From Mycteria americana (Eukaryota; Chordata; Aves; Ciconiiformes; Ciconiidae): a DNA stretch of 64,000 nt. Of the stretch, positions 62,231 to 64,000 are shown piece by piece. Position 1 is the first letter of the stretch. Each line of letters begins with the position of its first letter. Below the pieces are notes generated by a model. That model made no database searches and was not told the DNA's origin. It saw only the letters and a program-made list of their open reading frames with translations. Made by a program: the position numbers and the translations under genes. The stretch is taken from the NCBI RefSeq assembly GCF_035582795.1, contig NC_134366.1:9888161-9952160 (forward strand), in the 5' to 3' direction.

Positions 62231-63642
62231 AGTGCCCTGTCCCCTTCCCGAGAGCGAAGTTTCTGCCGAGAACAAACACTCGCCATGTAACTCGGAGTCA
62301 CGGATTCCCCCCCGGAATGTCTCTCCGGGTCTTTTCAGCTTAATTCTGTGTTGAAAGGGGTCTCAATACATGTTAACAGCCTTTATGTGCTGGAGGGAGG
62401 GGTGGGGTTTTTTTTCTCTCCCTTCGCCCATCACTCATTAGAGCCCTCAAAGCAGCATGGGCTGGGAGCATTCACTCCGCTTCAAACATACATCGGCGCT
62501 CGCCTACAAAGCCGAGCAAATCCATACAATAATATAGCTCTTAGTGGGAAGATGAAAAGCCAGGGAGGGCCAAGGAGGGAAGTTAAGCGAAGCAGGGATG
62601 CTATGCAAGCTAGGAGACCCTTTGTGTGGAGTGAAACGTTTCCAGCTCCGTGGAGAAGCACTACAGGGTTTTCCATCGCCCCTCCGGAGCCACCGGCCTT
62701 CCCCGGGGCTGAGCCGGGCCCTGCAGCACCGGGGGCCCGGGGGGACCGAGCAAAGAAGGGGCTGGATGGGGGAGGGAGGGAGGGAGGGGAAGGGGGACTG
62801 CAACGGTGGAGGGAGGTGAGCTCTACATGAAACCCTGAAAGTTTGGGGGGGCGGTCCTGTCATAGCTAAGGGGGGCAATAGGCATGCCAGCGGTAGGGAA
62901 AAGGACTCGCAGCCCCCCAGAAATAGAAAATCAGCACCGAAAGCAGTGAAAGCACTTGACTAAAGGTACAGAGTTGGAAACAGACACGTTGCCAACATTT
63001 TCCCCCCTTTTTGAGAGGAAAATAACTCGTGGATATACACGATGTGGCTCGTTTGATGCAAACATCGATGTGGATTAAAGCCACGGCGGGATGCAGTAAA
63101 CTGCTCTTCCCTCACTTTTGCTGGCCTGACTGGGATGCTCGGCCTTCTGCAGGACCACTCTCCCCAGTGTGCTCCCAGCACGCCCAGTACCAGCCCGCAA
63201 AGGCCCCCTTCACACCTCCCAGAAAGGCAGAGCCCCTCCATTATCCCGACGACGCTGCTCTTAGGGAAGTGACAAGATTGCTCAAGAAGAAAGTTCCCGT
63301 GTATCTATCAGCAGCCATAAAAAGCAATTCCAGCAATACGCAGGTCCCCGGGAGATATCAAACGCAATCGTGAGCTCACTTTGGACTTTCTGGCCTACGG
63401 TTTTATGGAAAGAGCCGGGTGTTTGGGTTTCGGCACCGTTCCCGGCAGCAAAGCCCAGCAGCACAAGGAAGTTGAGTTTGATTTATTTCTCCCTCCTCTC
63501 TCCCTCGCACACCTGAGAGGATGGATACGCTCCTCCGCTGATTTACAGGGGGAAGGGGCCGAAGGATCAAACCTTTCAGCTACTGATAAGGCGACAGCCC
63601 TGCGCGACACGGCGATGTCTTGCCCCGCCGCTGCGCACGGGA

Positions 63643-63724
63643 GGGGCGGGCAGCGGTGCGGGCAGCGGGCGGGCAGCGGGCGGGCAGCGGGGCGGGCAGC
63701 GGGCGGGCAGCGGGCGGGCAGCGC
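63643..63724. repeat. 11-bp GGGCGGGCAGC minisatellite
   Basis: About seven imperfect copies of GGGCGGGCAGC stand head to tail (one unit has GGTGCGGGCAGC, another GGGGCGGGCAGC). Many GGG runs separated by one to four bases make it strongly G-quadruplex-prone on the plus strand, which is the template strand for SHH. Confidence 0.92.
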
Positions 63725-63824
63725 CGAGGGGCTCTTGCCGCGCCGGCCCTGCCAGCACCAGCTCCCGGCTTCAGGCGAAAAAAAGAAGAAACGACCTCCT
63801 AAAGGACCTTCCTCCCTTTTATAC

Positions 63825-64000
63825 TGCCTGAGCTGGATTGTCAGAGTCAAAAGCCGTGAAGCCCAGACTATTTATTAATTCATTGGGTCGTGTGCCACAA
63901 ATCAAGCCCAATTCTGTTCAGCCACCGTGAAGCTCAGCAGGGCTGCCTCCACTAACGCTTTGTGTGGAGGCAAAGTTGTTCAACAAGCCCTCTCCTGCCA
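63825..64000 (-). promoter_or_regulatory. SHH: Candidate intron-1 regulatory element (cut by window edge)
   Basis: After the minisatellite the composition drops to ordinary, repeat-free sequence with ACTATTTATTAATTCATTGG, CACAAATCAAGCCC and CCAATTCTGTTCAG. These are homeodomain-, TCF-like and SOX-like cores. Intron 1 of zebrafish shh carries enhancers (ar-A and ar-B), so regulatory sequence here is plausible. Confidence 0.28.

Overview
The window is a piece of a bird genome. It has vertebrate exon/intron structure, CR1 as the only recognisable LINE (four copies or fragments), one avian-type endogenous-retrovirus LTR, no mammalian SINEs, and protein matches closest to chicken where I can compare from memory. 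I cannot name the species. The gene order RBM33 (plus strand) followed by SHH (minus strand), 3' ends facing each other, matches the conserved RBM33-SHH neighbourhood of human 7q36.

Layout. 1-24892: the 3' part of RBM33, with four coding exons (9139-9348, 10789-10977, 24563-24651, 24844-24892) separated by introns. The leftmost intron runs off the window and contains a CR1 copy. The 13.6-kb third intron contains a solo LTR in sense orientation. 24893 to about 31680: a very long inferred RBM33 3' UTR with several internal poly(A) signals and a strong terminal one. About 31.7-53.6 kb: a gene-free interval of about 22 kb between the two convergent transcription units. It holds three old CR1 remnants, GC-rich patches, and several AT-rich blocks dense in homeodomain/POU-like motifs that read like conserved non-coding elements. 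About 53.65-57.2 kb: the inferred SHH 3' UTR (minus strand). 57213-57919: SHH exon 3, with the autoprocessing Hint domain. 57920-61522: SHH intron 2, with a cluster of FOX and TAATTA motifs resembling the known floor-plate enhancer. 61523-61784: SHH exon 2, exactly 262 bp. 61785-64000: the start of intron 1, with a CpG-island-like stretch and an 11-bp G-rich minisatellite. SHH exon 1 lies beyond the right edge, and the far limb enhancer (ZRS) is not here.

The two genes have no shared biochemical role. RBM33 is a ubiquitous RNA-binding protein (m6A demethylation adaptor and RNA export factor). SHH is a tightly controlled morphogen. Between them must lie the insulation that keeps SHH enhancers from acting on RBM33, and a CTCF-like motif is noted in the gap. 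I found no new coding system. The most interesting signals are non-coding: a long hairpin in the RBM33 3' UTR, the intron-2 enhancer candidate, tandem SHH poly(A) sites with a polypurine tract after the stop codon, a bird-side polyQ tract in RBM33, and a G-quadruplex-prone minisatellite in SHH intron 1.
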